Shown: positions 8,456 to 16,246 of the stretch, in pieces
How the letters are laid out: each line of letters opens with the position of its first letter
Position numbering within the stretch: the first letter of the stretch is position 1
Assembly: GCF_031085175.1 (NCBI RefSeq)
Contig: NZ_JAVHUY010000031.1
Span: 1 to 64,000, forward strand
Source: Phytohabitans maris
Lineage (GTDB): Bacteria; Actinomycetota; Actinomycetes; Mycobacteriales; Micromonosporaceae
DNA: 64,000 nt
Direction of reading: 5' to 3'
Translations under genes and position numbers: made by a program
Notes under the pieces: model-generated
Databases searched by the model: none
What the model was told of the DNA's origin: nothing
The model's input: the letters and a program-made list of their open reading frames with translations, nothing else

Positions 8456-8486
8456 CAGTGGGCAATGTCCCGGACATTGCCCACTG
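8456..8486. repeat. perfect 31-bp palindrome (15-bp arms, 1-bp centre)
   Basis: The left arm CAGTGGGCAATGTCC is perfectly complementary to the right arm GGACATTGCCCACTG around a single C. The transcript would form a very stable hairpin on either strand. No T-run follows, so an ordinary terminator is unlikely. A REP-like element or a protein-binding dyad fits better. Confidence 0.7.
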
Positions 8487-8631
8487 CCCCACCCGCCCGC
8501 GGGTCCGCGTGATGGACGGGTTACCGCAGAAAGCGCGGATCTTGAGACGCCCGGCGCCCCGCGCACCCGTGCCGGGCCCCTTGACCGCCGCTCGGCGCCG
8601 CGCGCGCTACGGTCGCGCCCGCCGGCCACCC

Positions 8632-8880
8632 GAGCGGCCGGCCGAGAGCGACCAGACATGCGGGCCCCGCAAGCGGCCGGGGGCGACCGGCGCGCCCCGC
8701 GAGCAGCCGGGGTTGCGGCGACCGGGCACCCGGGCCGCGCGAGCAGCCGGCCGAGGGCGACCAGGCACGCGGACCGCGCGAGCAGCCGGACGGGCCAGGC
8801 ACGCGGGCCGCGCGAGCAGCCGGGGTTGCGGCGACCGGGCACCCGGGCCGCGCGAGCGGCCGGACGGGGGCGCGGGCCGA
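8632..8880. repeat. imperfect tandem array, 7 copies of a 30-40 bp G+C-rich unit
   Basis: Units beginning (G/A)AGC(A/G)GCCGG start at 8632, 8671, 8701, 8741, 8780, 8814 and 8854 (periods 39, 30, 40, 39, 34, 40). The copies at 8701 and 8814 are identical for at least 44 bases. All reading frames give Arg/Ala/Gly/Pro-rich nonsense, so it is treated as noncoding. It is not a CRISPR: the variable parts are themselves related, and no cas gene is near. Confidence 0.7.
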
Positions 8881-8961
8881 CGGGCGCGCGCGGCGGCGCT
8901 TGCGCTCGGGCCCGCCAGCGTCAACTCCGTGATCGACGGCAGTGCCGCGGGCCAGCCTGGT

Positions 8962-9009
8962 GATCGTGGTTCGCCGGTGCCCCTGGAGGGGCACCAAAAG
9001 ACCACGATC
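8962..9009. repeat. compound stem-loop, two 9-bp stems separated by a 5x5 internal loop
   Basis: The outer arms GATCGTGGT (8962-8970) and ACCACGATC (9001-9009) are perfectly complementary. The inner arms GGTGCCCCT (8976-8984) and AGGGGCACC (8987-8995) close a GG loop. The symmetry is far too good for chance in a noncoding region. Possible readings are a structured RNA, an extragenic palindromic repeat or a recombination/replication signal. Confidence 0.65.
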
Positions 9010-9220
9010 TACCAACCGCGGCGCCGATCTTGGGATCTGCGGGGCGGAGGGGCCATGATCGGTGGGTGGCGCGGCCGTGCGTGGTGAGTCGCTGCCCCCG
9101 GTGGGGCGGTTTTCGCCACGGACGCATCACGAATCCGCTTTCCCGCGTCGATCGAGGGAAGGGCGGCGGCCTTCGGGCCGAGGGGTGCGGGCGGGCGAGC
9201 GGGGACGGCCGCGGGTTGTG

Positions 9221-9280
9221 AAGCGCGGAGGGTGAGGCCGCGGGAGCAACGGTCCGGACCACCGCGGGCGTCGCGGTAGC
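9221..9280 (-). repeat. right copy of the inverted 3'-flanking element
   Basis: Reverse complement begins GCTACCGCGACGCCCGCGG and includes CCCGCGGCCTCACCC, matching 8294-8368. It lies 34 bases beyond the stop of the minus-strand LacI gene and reads in that gene's direction. A small hairpin TCGAAG/CTTCGA (9281-9299) sits between the gene and the element. Both copies therefore stand in the same place relative to an upstream gene, suggesting a 3'-end element rather than transposon ends. Confidence 0.65.
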
Positions 9281-9313
9281 TCGAAGTCTTTGGCTTCGAA
9301 CGGGTCGGCGCGG

Positions 9314-10360
9314 TCAGGTGGGTGCCGGAGCGGTGGAGTCGCGGACCAGCAGGCGCGGGGTCAGGCGCACCGAGCGCTCCGTCGAGCCGCGGTCGTCCAG
9401 CGCCTCCACCAGGAGCGAGGCGGCCTGGCGGCCGAGGTCGAAGTAGGGGACGCGGACGGTGGTCAGCGGCGGGTCGACGCGGTGGGTCAGCGGCATGTCG
9501 TTGTAGCCGACGACGCTGACGTCGGCCGGGCAGCGCAGGCCGGCGGCGCGGATGGCGTCGTAGCAGCCGAGGGCCATCATGTCGTTGCCGGTCAGCACGG
9601 CGGTCGGCCGGTCGGGGCGGGCCAGCAGGGCGGCCAGGGCGGCCTCGCCGTCGCGCTCGGAGTAGCCGTCGCAGACCTGCGCGAACTCCGGCGGCAGGTC
9701 GAGTCCGCGGTCGCGGGTGATCTCGCGGAACGCGACCAGCCGCTCGTGGCCGGCGGAGGTCCACAGTGGCACGCCGAGGTACGCGATCCGGCGGTGACCG
9801 AGGCCGATCAGGTGGTCGAGCGCCTGGGCGATGCCGACCGACTCGTCGATCGTGGCCGACGGTACCGGTGTGGCGTCGAGCTTGCGGGACATGAGCACAA
9901 CCGGTACGCCGGAGTTGACCAGTTCGGGGGCGAGCGGCTGGTCGCGGCGGGCGGTGGCCAGGATCAGGCCGGCGACCCGCCAGGACAGGAACATCGCCAG
10001 CCGCTGCGTCTCGGCCGCCTGGTCGTTGTCGGTGTCGGCGAAGAGCGTCGTGTATCCGTGCTGGGCGAGCACCTGCTCGGCCCCGCGCACCAGCGGCGGC
10101 ATCACCGGGTTGGTCATGTCCGGGATCAGCACCCCGATCGCCGGCGTCCGGTGGGTGCGCAGGCTACGGGCCACCTGGTCGGGCACGTAGCCGAGCTTGG
10201 CCGCCGCCTGCCGGACCAGCGCGGCGGTGCGCGGGTTGACCGGCCGGGTCTTCGAGTCGCTCAGCGCGCGCGAGGCGGTGGCGAGGTGGACGCCGGCGGC
10301 GAGCGCCACGTCGCGGAGGGTGGGCTTGGCGCCCGCCGGGTCGGCCATCTCGGTGCTCAT
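9314..10360 (-). CDS. LacI-family transcriptional regulator (348 aa)
   Basis: N-terminal LacI helix-turn-helix and hinge (TLRDVALAAGVHLATASRAL to RSLRTHRTPAIGVLIPD, about residues 14-70) followed by a periplasmic-binding-protein-like effector domain (GLGHRRIAYLGVPL, LTGNDMMALGCYDAIRAAG, VVGYNDMPLTHRVDPPLTTV). ATG at 10360 shares one base with the stop of the upstream dihydroorotase-like gene (TGATG) and has GGGGG about 5 bases before it. Coupling suggests that it controls that gene and perhaps the neighbouring importer. The effector is unknown. Confidence 0.93.
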   Translation of the reverse strand: MSTEMADPAGAKPTLRDVALAAGVHLATASRALSDSKTRPVNPRTAALVRQAAAKLGYVPDQVARSLRTHRTPAIGVLIPDMTNPVMPPLVRGAEQVLAQHGYTTLFADTDNDQAAETQRLAMFLSWRVAGLILATARRDQPLAPELVNSGVPVVLMSRKLDATPVPSATIDESVGIAQALDHLIGLGHRRIAYLGVPLWTSAGHERLVAFREITRDRGLDLPPEFAQVCDGYSERDGEAALAALLARPDRPTAVLTGNDMMALGCYDAIRAAGLRCPADVSVVGYNDMPLTHRVDPPLTTVRVPYFDLGRQAASLLVEALDDRGSTERSVRLTPRLLVRDSTAPAPT

Positions 10361-11826
10361 CACATCCCCCGATCCGCCGCGCCGAACCCGGGCCGGGCGA
10401 CGAACCTGCCGCGGCCGGCGTCCAGGATCTCACGGCCGCGGGCCACCGGGCGGCCCCGCAGGTACGTGGCGACGAGCCGGCCGCGGAGCGTACGGCCGTG
10501 CAGCGGGCTCCAGCCGACCAGCGAGTGCATTGTGGACGCGTCCACCCGCCAGCTCCCGGCCGGGTCGAGCAGCACCAGGTCGGCGTAGCAGCCGGGCGCG
10601 AGCCGTCCCCGGTCGGGCAGGCCGAGGATCCGGGCCGGCGCGGTGGCGAGGGCGTCCGCGAAGCGGCGGGGCGGGAGGCGGCCGGCCAGCAGCGCGTCGT
10701 ACGCCAGCGGCAGCGAGGTCTCCAGCGCCGGGTACCCGGCCGGGGCCGCCCAGGCGTCGTCGCGGCCGGCGTCCTTCTCGGCCCGGGTGTGCGGGGCGTG
10801 GTCGGTGGCGATCGCGTCGATTCCGCCGTCCGCGAGCGCGCCGAGGAACCGTTCGCGGGCGGCGGCGGAGAAGACGGTGGGTAGCACGTACGCGCCGAGG
10901 CGGGGCAGGTCCTCCTCCTCGCTGAGCGCGGGAAAGCAGGACTCCGCGGTCAGTCCGGGATGTCCGGCCCGCGCCTCGAGGAACGCGTCGAGCGCGGCGG
11001 TGCCGTACGCGCTGAGGTGCGCGAGGTGCACCCGCTGGCGCAGGTCGGTGGCGGCGGCGAGGACCGAGCGGAGGCCGGCGAGGTTGCCGGGACCCCGGGT
11101 CACCTCCAGCACCGCCGCCGGGTCGGTGCGGCCGGCGCGGACCAGCGAGTCCCGGTGCGCGTCGCTCGCCGCCTGGTCGCCGGCGTGCACGGAGACCGCC
11201 CAGCCCAGCTCGGCGGAGACCCGCAGCACCCGGCGCACGGCGTCGTCGTCCGGGGAGTACAGCTCCTCGAAGCCGGGCGAGGTGGCCATGTAGACCTTCA
11301 CGCCAATCGCCCCGGCGGCGGCCATCGCGCGCAGCCGCTCCGGGTCGGTGCCGCCCGCCCAGAGCGCGAAGTCCACTGTGGAGCGGCCGGCCCAGGAGGC
11401 GCGCTTCTCCGCGTACCGCTCGGCGGTGGTCACCTGCGGCTGGGTGCTCGGCATGTCGCAGACCAGCGTGGTACCACCGGCCGCGGCGGCCGCGGTGCCG
11501 GTCTCCACCGTCTCCTTGTGGGTCTGGCCGGGGTCGCGCAGGTGCACGTGGAGGTCGATGGCGCCGGGCGCGACGTCCAGCCCGTCCGCGTCCAGCACCG
11601 GCCCGGCGTCGGCGGTACCGGCCGGCTCGACGGCGACCACCCGCTCCCCGCGCAGCACCAGGTCGACGACGGCGGGATCGGCGTCGGCGCGCAGCAGCCG
11701 GCCGCCCCGGACGACCCACGTCTCGTCCGGGTCCGGGTGCCGCTCCGGCCGCGCCCGGCCAGAGCCGCGGGCGCCGGGCGTGAACCGGTCCCCACCTGCG
11801 CTGATAGCCTCGTCAAATGATCTCAT
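10360..11826 (-). CDS. dihydroorotase / allantoinase-like amidohydrolase (488 aa)
   Basis: Cyclic-amide hydrolase of the dihydroorotase-allantoinase-hydantoinase superfamily. Visible motifs are the HxH metal pair in DLHVHLRDPG, the likely carboxylated lysine in GVKVYM, metal histidines in SVHAGDQ and HLAHLSAYG, and the catalytic aspartate in ATDHAPH. The length fits the family, but the first 45 residues are poorly conserved-looking. The chosen ATG (11826) overlaps the divergent SDR start by 10 bases, so a later start is possible. Location with a LacI regulator rather than pyrimidine genes argues for a catabolic (allantoin, hydantoin or other cyclic ureide/amide) substrate; this is inference. 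Confidence 0.88.
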   Translation of the reverse strand: MRSFDEAISAGGDRFTPGARGSGRARPERHPDPDETWVVRGGRLLRADADPAVVDLVLRGERVVAVEPAGTADAGPVLDADGLDVAPGAIDLHVHLRDPGQTHKETVETGTAAAAAGGTTLVCDMPSTQPQVTTAERYAEKRASWAGRSTVDFALWAGGTDPERLRAMAAAGAIGVKVYMATSPGFEELYSPDDDAVRRVLRVSAELGWAVSVHAGDQAASDAHRDSLVRAGRTDPAAVLEVTRGPGNLAGLRSVLAAATDLRQRVHLAHLSAYGTAALDAFLEARAGHPGLTAESCFPALSEEEDLPRLGAYVLPTVFSAAARERFLGALADGGIDAIATDHAPHTRAEKDAGRDDAWAAPAGYPALETSLPLAYDALLAGRLPPRRFADALATAPARILGLPDRGRLAPGCYADLVLLDPAGSWRVDASTMHSLVGWSPLHGRTLRGRLVATYLRGRPVARGREILDAGRGRFVARPGFGAADRGM

Positions 11827-12593
11827 CGGGTGCTCCCTCCGCCCCCTCGGCGGTGCTGGTGACCGGCGCGGCGTCCGGCATCGGCCTGGCCTGCGCACTG
11901 CGCCTCGCGGCGGCGGGACACGGGGTGGCGATGGTGGACCGGGACGCCGACGGGCTCGCCGGGGCGGCCCGCCGCTGCGCCGAACGCGCGTCCACGGCCA
12001 TGCGGATCAGCACGCACGCCGCCGACCTGACCGACCCGGCGGCGACCGCGGCCGCGGTGAACGCGGCGCTCACCGTCCACACCGGACTGTACGGCGTGGT
12101 GAACGCGGCCGGGGCGGTGCGCGGCGGTACCGCCGTCGACACCACCGACGCCGACTGGCGCTGGAACCTCGACACCAACGCCTCCAGCGCGTTCTACGTC
12201 TGCCGGGCCGCCCTCCCGCACCTGGTGGCTGCGGGCCGCGGCGCGATCGTGAACATCGCCTCGCTCACCGCGCTGCGGCCGATCCCGGACCGGGCCGGGT
12301 ACGCCGCGGCGAAGGGCGCGGTCATCGCGTTCACCCGCCAGCTCGCGTACGAGTACGGGCCGCACGGCATCACCGCGAACACGGTCTGCCCCGGCGCGAT
12401 CCGTACCCCGCTGCTGGCCGCCCGCTTCGACCGCGAGCCGGCGGCCGAGCGGGACCTGTCGGCCCGGATCCCGTTGCGCCGCATGGGCGAGCCGGACGAG
12501 CTGGCCGCCCTGGTCGTGCTGCTGGTGACCGGCGGCTGCGGCTACCTGACCGGTCAGACGATCACAGTGGACGGCGGCCTGAGCCTGGTCTGA
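11817..12593 (+). CDS. SDR-family NAD(P)-dependent oxidoreductase (258 aa)
   Basis: Classical short-chain dehydrogenase: TGAASGIG cofactor motif (residues about 17-24), NAAG, NIASL serine region and YAAAKG catalytic Tyr/Lys, ending GQTITVDGGLSLV. FabG-like in sequence. No ribosome site precedes the ATG at 11817, so it may be leaderless. Its first codons overlap those of the divergent amidohydrolase. Tail-to-tail with the iron-ADH-like gene, 32 bases apart. Substrate unknown. Confidence 0.9.
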   Translation: MISSGAPSAPSAVLVTGAASGIGLACALRLAAAGHGVAMVDRDADGLAGAARRCAERASTAMRISTHAADLTDPAATAAAVNAALTVHTGLYGVVNAAGAVRGGTAVDTTDADWRWNLDTNASSAFYVCRAALPHLVAAGRGAIVNIASLTALRPIPDRAGYAAAKGAVIAFTRQLAYEYGPHGITANTVCPGAIRTPLLAARFDREPAAERDLSARIPLRRMGEPDELAALVVLLVTGGCGYLTGQTITVDGGLSLV

Positions 12594-12625
12594 GCGGGTC
12601 CGCCGCGCCGGCGGGAGACGGGCGG

Positions 12626-13591
12626 TCACCGGCCCGCCCAGGCGCGGTCGAGCAGGCCGGTGACGTCTTCGGCGGTCACCGGCGCGGGCAGCCAGGGGAT
12701 GCCGGAGCTGCGCAGCGCGCGGGGCACCGCCCGCTCCAGCAGGCCCCGGTCGAAGCCGGCCTCGCGCAGGGTCTGCGGTACGCCCGCCCGGTCGCGCAGC
12801 TCCCGCAGCCGGTCGGCGACCGCGCCGGCCCGGGGCGGGACGCCGAGCCCGGCGGCCGGGGCGGCCCAGTCCACCCGGTCTCCCCAGAAGTCCACTGTGT
12901 ACGGGGCGAGCAGCGCGTTGACCGTGTCGTGGGTACGGCCGGCGAGCGCGCCGAGCGGGGAGGCGACCGCGTGGGCCAGCCCCAGCCCGGCGGAGGCGAA
13001 CGCCTCGGTGGCGAGGCCAGCGGCCGCCACGTCGCCGGCCGGGTCGTCCGCGGCCAGGGCGGCGAGGGCGGCGGCGGCCAGCGCCCGGCCCCACGGCCCG
13101 GCCCGGCGGCCGATCAGCACCTCGACGGCGTGCACCGCCGAGTCGGCCCGCTGCAGGTGCCGCACGGTCGCGGCCCGGCCGGCCAGCGCCCGCCCGTCGA
13201 TCACGACCAGGCCGCCGCCGAGCGCGTCGTCGCGCCGGGAGACCCGCTCGCCGTCCGGCTCGTAGAGGCTGGTGAACGGCGCGAACGCCCGCCACGGCTC
13301 GGCGCCGAGCGGAGCCAGCACCAGTTCCGGCCGGGCCGGCCCGGGCAGCAGCGTCCAGGCGTGCTTGGCCACGTCGAGGGTGGCGCCGTCGCCGGCCGCG
13401 ACCAGCCGCTCCGGCCGGGTACGGGCGACCCGCTCGGCGAGCGCCTCGGCGTCCCGGGTCCGGGGCGGATACCGCGCCTCGACGGTGCCGGTCGGGGCCG
13501 CCGCGTCCGCGAGGATCAGGTCGCTCGCCGTGTACGCCAGCGGCCCGGTGACGACGGTCCCGCGGAACGAGACCCGGTGCGGTCCGCTCAC
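12626..13591 (-). CDS. iron-containing alcohol dehydrogenase / maleylacetate reductase-like protein (321 aa)
   Basis: GDGATLDVAKHA corresponds to the GGGS-type nucleotide-binding turn of group III alcohol dehydrogenases. The helical metal-site region GLGLAHAVASPLGALAGR...THDTVNALLAPYTVDF matches the maleylacetate-reductase branch. At 321 residues it is slightly short for the group. GTG at 13591 overlaps the stop of the M24 gene (GTGA, 13588-13591). It is the last gene of the importer operon, so it probably reduces or oxidises an intermediate of the imported compound. Confidence 0.82.
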   Translation of the reverse strand: MSGPHRVSFRGTVVTGPLAYTASDLILADAAAPTGTVEARYPPRTRDAEALAERVARTRPERLVAAGDGATLDVAKHAWTLLPGPARPELVLAPLGAEPWRAFAPFTSLYEPDGERVSRRDDALGGGLVVIDGRALAGRAATVRHLQRADSAVHAVEVLIGRRAGPWGRALAAAALAALAADDPAGDVAAAGLATEAFASAGLGLAHAVASPLGALAGRTHDTVNALLAPYTVDFWGDRVDWAAPAAGLGVPPRAGAVADRLRELRDRAGVPQTLREAGFDRGLLERAVPRALRSSGIPWLPAPVTAEDVTGLLDRAWAGR

Positions 13592-14664
13592 AGCTCGCGG
13601 ATCCCGGTGTCCGATGTGGTCAGTGGCGTGCAGCCGGTCTCGGTGACGAGCACCGCGTCCTCGATCCGGGTGCCGCCGACGCCGGGCACGTACACGCCCG
13701 GCTCGATCATCACGACCATGCCGGCCCGGAGCACGGTATCGTCGTACGGCGACAGCAGCGGCGGCTCGTGCTGGTCGAGCCCGATGCCGTGGCCGAGCGA
13801 GTGGTTGAAGAAGCCGTCCAGCTCGTACCGGGCGAGCACCCCGCGGGCGACCGCGTCGACGGCGCTGGCCCGCACCCCGGCCCGGACCGCCGCCATCGCC
13901 TCGCCGTGCGCCTCGGTCACCGCTTGGTGCAGGCGGCGGTACTCCGGCGGAGCGGTGCCGAGGTAGAAGCTGCGGGTGATGTCGGCCCGGTACCCGCGGA
14001 CCACCGGCGAGAGGTCGACCAGCACGGGTTCCCCCTCGCGCAGCGGCTTGTCGGAGGCGGCGCCGTGCGGCATGGTGGAGCGCTCGCCGGAGGAGACGAG
14101 GATCGTGGCGGCGCTGCGCTCGGCGCCAAGGTGCCGCTGGGCGTACTCGATCTCGCCGGCGATCTCGTTCTCCGCCCGCCCCGGGCGCAGCCAGCCGGGC
14201 AGCCGCCGGACCAGCTCCTCGGCGAGGTCGGCGGCGTCGGTGAGCGCGGCGATCTCGTCGGCGTCCTTGACCGCGCGCAGCCCTTCGACCAGGCCGGCGC
14301 AGTCGACCAGCCGCTCCGGGCCGAGCGCGACGGCGAGCGCCAGGTACTGCTCGGCGGTGAGGTTGCGCGGGTCCACGCCGACCCGGGTGCCCGGACGTGC
14401 GGCGAGCCGGTCGGTGGCGGTGGCCCAGAGCCGGGGCGGAGCGCAGTCGCCGTCCACCGGGATGTCCGGGACCTGCTGGCGGGCCTGCGCGCCGTACCGG
14501 AAGTCGACCACCAGCAGCGGTTCGGGGGCGAGCAGCAGCACGCCGGCCGTACCGGTGAAGCCGGTCAGGTACCGGATGTGGGTGAGCTTGGTGACCAGGA
14601 GGATGTCCGCGCCCGCGGCGGCGGCCAGCTCCAGTGCGGCCTCGCGCCGCTTCACGTGTTCCAC
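13588..14664 (-). CDS. M24-family metallohydrolase, Xaa-Pro dipeptidase type (358 aa)
   Basis: Pita-bread fold enzyme with an intact two-metal site: Asp217 and Asp228 (VDLSPVVRGYRADITRSF), His292 (GHGIG), Glu321 (IEPGVYVPG) and Glu335 (GTRIED). The N-terminal creatinase-like domain (LLVTKLTHIRYLTGFTGTAG) is present. GTG at 14664 is preferred because GGGAGG lies 6 bases before it; a GTG at 14655 overlapping the SDR stop is the alternative. Likely cleaves Xaa-Pro or a related amide in the pathway fed by the upstream ABC importer. Confidence 0.9.
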   Translation of the reverse strand: MEHVKRREAALELAAAAGADILLVTKLTHIRYLTGFTGTAGVLLLAPEPLLVVDFRYGAQARQQVPDIPVDGDCAPPRLWATATDRLAARPGTRVGVDPRNLTAEQYLALAVALGPERLVDCAGLVEGLRAVKDADEIAALTDAADLAEELVRRLPGWLRPGRAENEIAGEIEYAQRHLGAERSAATILVSSGERSTMPHGAASDKPLREGEPVLVDLSPVVRGYRADITRSFYLGTAPPEYRRLHQAVTEAHGEAMAAVRAGVRASAVDAVARGVLARYELDGFFNHSLGHGIGLDQHEPPLLSPYDDTVLRAGMVVMIEPGVYVPGVGGTRIEDAVLVTETGCTPLTTSDTGIREL

Positions 14665-15434
14665 GATGGACCTCCCGCGGTGTACCCGCCGTCGACGACG
14701 ATCGTCGCGCCGGTGATGGTGGCCGCCCTGGGCGAGCAGACGAAGGCGATGGTCTCGGCGATCTCCGCCGGCTCGGAGAGGCGGCCGATGGGTTGCAGCG
14801 CGGCGTGCGCGCGTTCGGCGGCGGCCGGGTCGGCGGCCCGCCGGTAGCCCTGCTGGACCAGGTCGGTGCGGGTGGCGCCGGGGCAGACCGGGACCACCCG
14901 GATGCCGTCGGCGGCGCACTCCACGGCGAGCGTGCGGGCCAGCCCGAGCACGCCGGCCTTGCTCGCCGCGTACGCGGTGCGGCCGGGGAGCCCGACCAGC
15001 GCGGTCGTGGACGAGACCGGGACGATCGTGCCGCCGCCCCGGGCCCGCATCCGGGGTACCGCCTCGCGGCACCACCAGAACGTGCCGGTGAGGTTGGTGG
15101 CGAGCGTCTCCGCCCACACCTCGTCGCCGGTCTGCTCGATCGGGTCGATCTGGCCGATGCCGGCGCAGGTGACGAGCGTGTCGAAGCCGCCGAACCCACC
15201 GTCCACCTCGGACGCGGCGGCGGCCACAGTGGACGGTTCGCGTACGTCGGAGCCGACCGCGAGCACGGTGTGGCCGGCGGCGGCCAGCTCGGCGGCGAGC
15301 GCGTCCAGCGCCGGGCCGGGCCGGTCGACCAGCGCCAGCCGGTGGCCGTCGCGGGCGAGGCAGCGGCTGACCGCGGCGCCGATGCCGCCGGCCGCGCCGG
15401 TCACCACCGCCACGGGTGGACCGGTGTCCGTCAT
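14652..15434 (-). CDS. SDR-family oxidoreductase (260 aa)
   Basis: TGAAGGIG cofactor loop (about residues 12-19), TCAGIG, PVSSTTAL, YAASKAG catalytic pair and a GATIVVDGGYTAG C-terminus identify a FabG-like short-chain dehydrogenase. ATG at 15434 overlaps the stop of the permease gene (ATGA at 15431-15434). It is a second SDR in this locus, distinct from the divergent one at 11817. Confidence 0.9.
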   Translation of the reverse strand: MTDTGPPVAVVTGAAGGIGAAVSRCLARDGHRLALVDRPGPALDALAAELAAAGHTVLAVGSDVREPSTVAAAASEVDGGFGGFDTLVTCAGIGQIDPIEQTGDEVWAETLATNLTGTFWWCREAVPRMRARGGGTIVPVSSTTALVGLPGRTAYAASKAGVLGLARTLAVECAADGIRVVPVCPGATRTDLVQQGYRRAADPAAAERAHAALQPIGRLSEPAEIAETIAFVCSPRAATITGATIVVDGGYTAGGPSWNT

Positions 15435-16246
15435 CGGGTGCGTCCTTTCCCGCCCTGCAGCCCCGCCGTCGCCGACGCGCCGGCCGTGGCCAGCACGACC
15501 GCGACGAGCGCGAACGTCGCTCCGATGAGGACGGTGGAGAGGGCGGCGAGCGTGGGGTCCTGGTACTTCTGGAGGTACTGGTACATGGAGACCGGCAGCG
15601 TCACCTGGTCCGGCGCGACGACGAAGACGGTGGCGTCCACCTCGTCAAAGCTGATCATGAAACAGAGCAGGTACGCGGCGAGCAGCGAGCGGCGCAGCTG
15701 GGGCAGGGTGGCGCTGGCGAACGCCCGTACCGGTCCGGCGCCCAGGTCGCGGGCGGCCTGCTCGTAGACCGGCGGGATGCGCACGAGGGCGCCGCCGACG
15801 ATGTTCACCGCGAACGGCAGCAGCAGCACCAGGTGGAGCGCGACCAGGGCCCCGTCCCGGCCGTAGAAGCCGGCCTGCAGGAAGAGGATGAACGCGCCGA
15901 GCCCGATCGCCACCTTCGGCACGATCAGCGGGGCGAGCAGCAGCGACTCGATCAGCCGCCGCCCGGGGTACCGGAAGCGGGTGATCGAGACGGCGGCGGC
16001 GGTGCCGGCGAGCACCGCCCCGAGCGCGGCGAGCGCGGCGACGACCAGGCTCACCAGCGCCGCGGAGAGGAAGCCGTCCTGGTCGGCGAGGCGCTCGTAC
16101 CAGCGCAGCGAGAAGCCCGGTGGGGGCCAGCCGCCGTAGCTGGAGTCGTTGAACGAGTTGACCACCACGAAGACCAGGGGCGCGACGAGGTACGCCAGCC
16201 CGAGCCCGAGCACCGCGATCGTCAACGGCCGGTTACGATCGCTCAT
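15431..16246 (-). CDS. ABC transporter permease, PotC-like (271 aa)
   Basis: Six-helix inner-membrane permease of the spermidine/putrescine (PotC/YdcV) group. It has a hydrophobic N-terminal helix (IAVLGLGLAYLVAPLVFVVV), the FNDSSYGGWPPPGFSLRWYE loop typical of PotC, and an EAA loop (YEQAARDLGAGPVRAFASATLPQL). Start ATG at 16246 (MSDRNRPL) follows a 76-base repeat-like spacer, which also gives a spurious longer frame. Confidence 0.9.
   Translation of the reverse strand: MSDRNRPLTIAVLGLGLAYLVAPLVFVVVNSFNDSSYGGWPPPGFSLRWYERLADQDGFLSAALVSLVVAALAALGAVLAGTAAAVSITRFRYPGRRLIESLLLAPLIVPKVAIGLGAFILFLQAGFYGRDGALVALHLVLLLPFAVNIVGGALVRIPPVYEQAARDLGAGPVRAFASATLPQLRRSLLAAYLLCFMISFDEVDATVFVVAPDQVTLPVSMYQYLQKYQDPTLAALSTVLIGATFALVAVVLATAGASATAGLQGGKGRTR

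Larger units (their letters stand above)
8219..9313. other. repeat-rich noncoding island of about 1.1 kb
   Basis: Lies between the convergent ends of the Qor-like gene and the lacI-type gene. It contains, in order, the left flanking element (8294), two palindromes (8418, 8456), the tandem array (8632-8880), the compound hairpin (8962) and the right flanking element (9221-9280). Open frames on both strands are Arg/Ala/Pro-rich and show no credible start or family, so I call no gene here. Confidence 0.7.

Noticed and set aside
8632-8880. CRISPR-like array
   Set aside because: The repeat and intervening parts are both related between units, unit length varies from 30 to 40, the repeats are not short palindromic units with unique spacers, and no cas genes are nearby.
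8458-9087. Open frame of about 209 codons on the plus strand across the repeat island, and similar ones on the minus strand
   Set aside because: Translation is Arg/Ala/Gly/Pro-rich and follows the tandem repeat. No ribosome site, no recognisable fold, and several frames stay open equally well, as expected for very G+C-rich noncoding DNA.
8294-9280. Insertion sequence or MITE bounded by the inverted 60-75 bp elements
   Set aside because: No transposase, no visible target-site duplication, and each copy has its own offset to the preceding gene stop, which fits two independent 3'-end elements better than one mobile unit.
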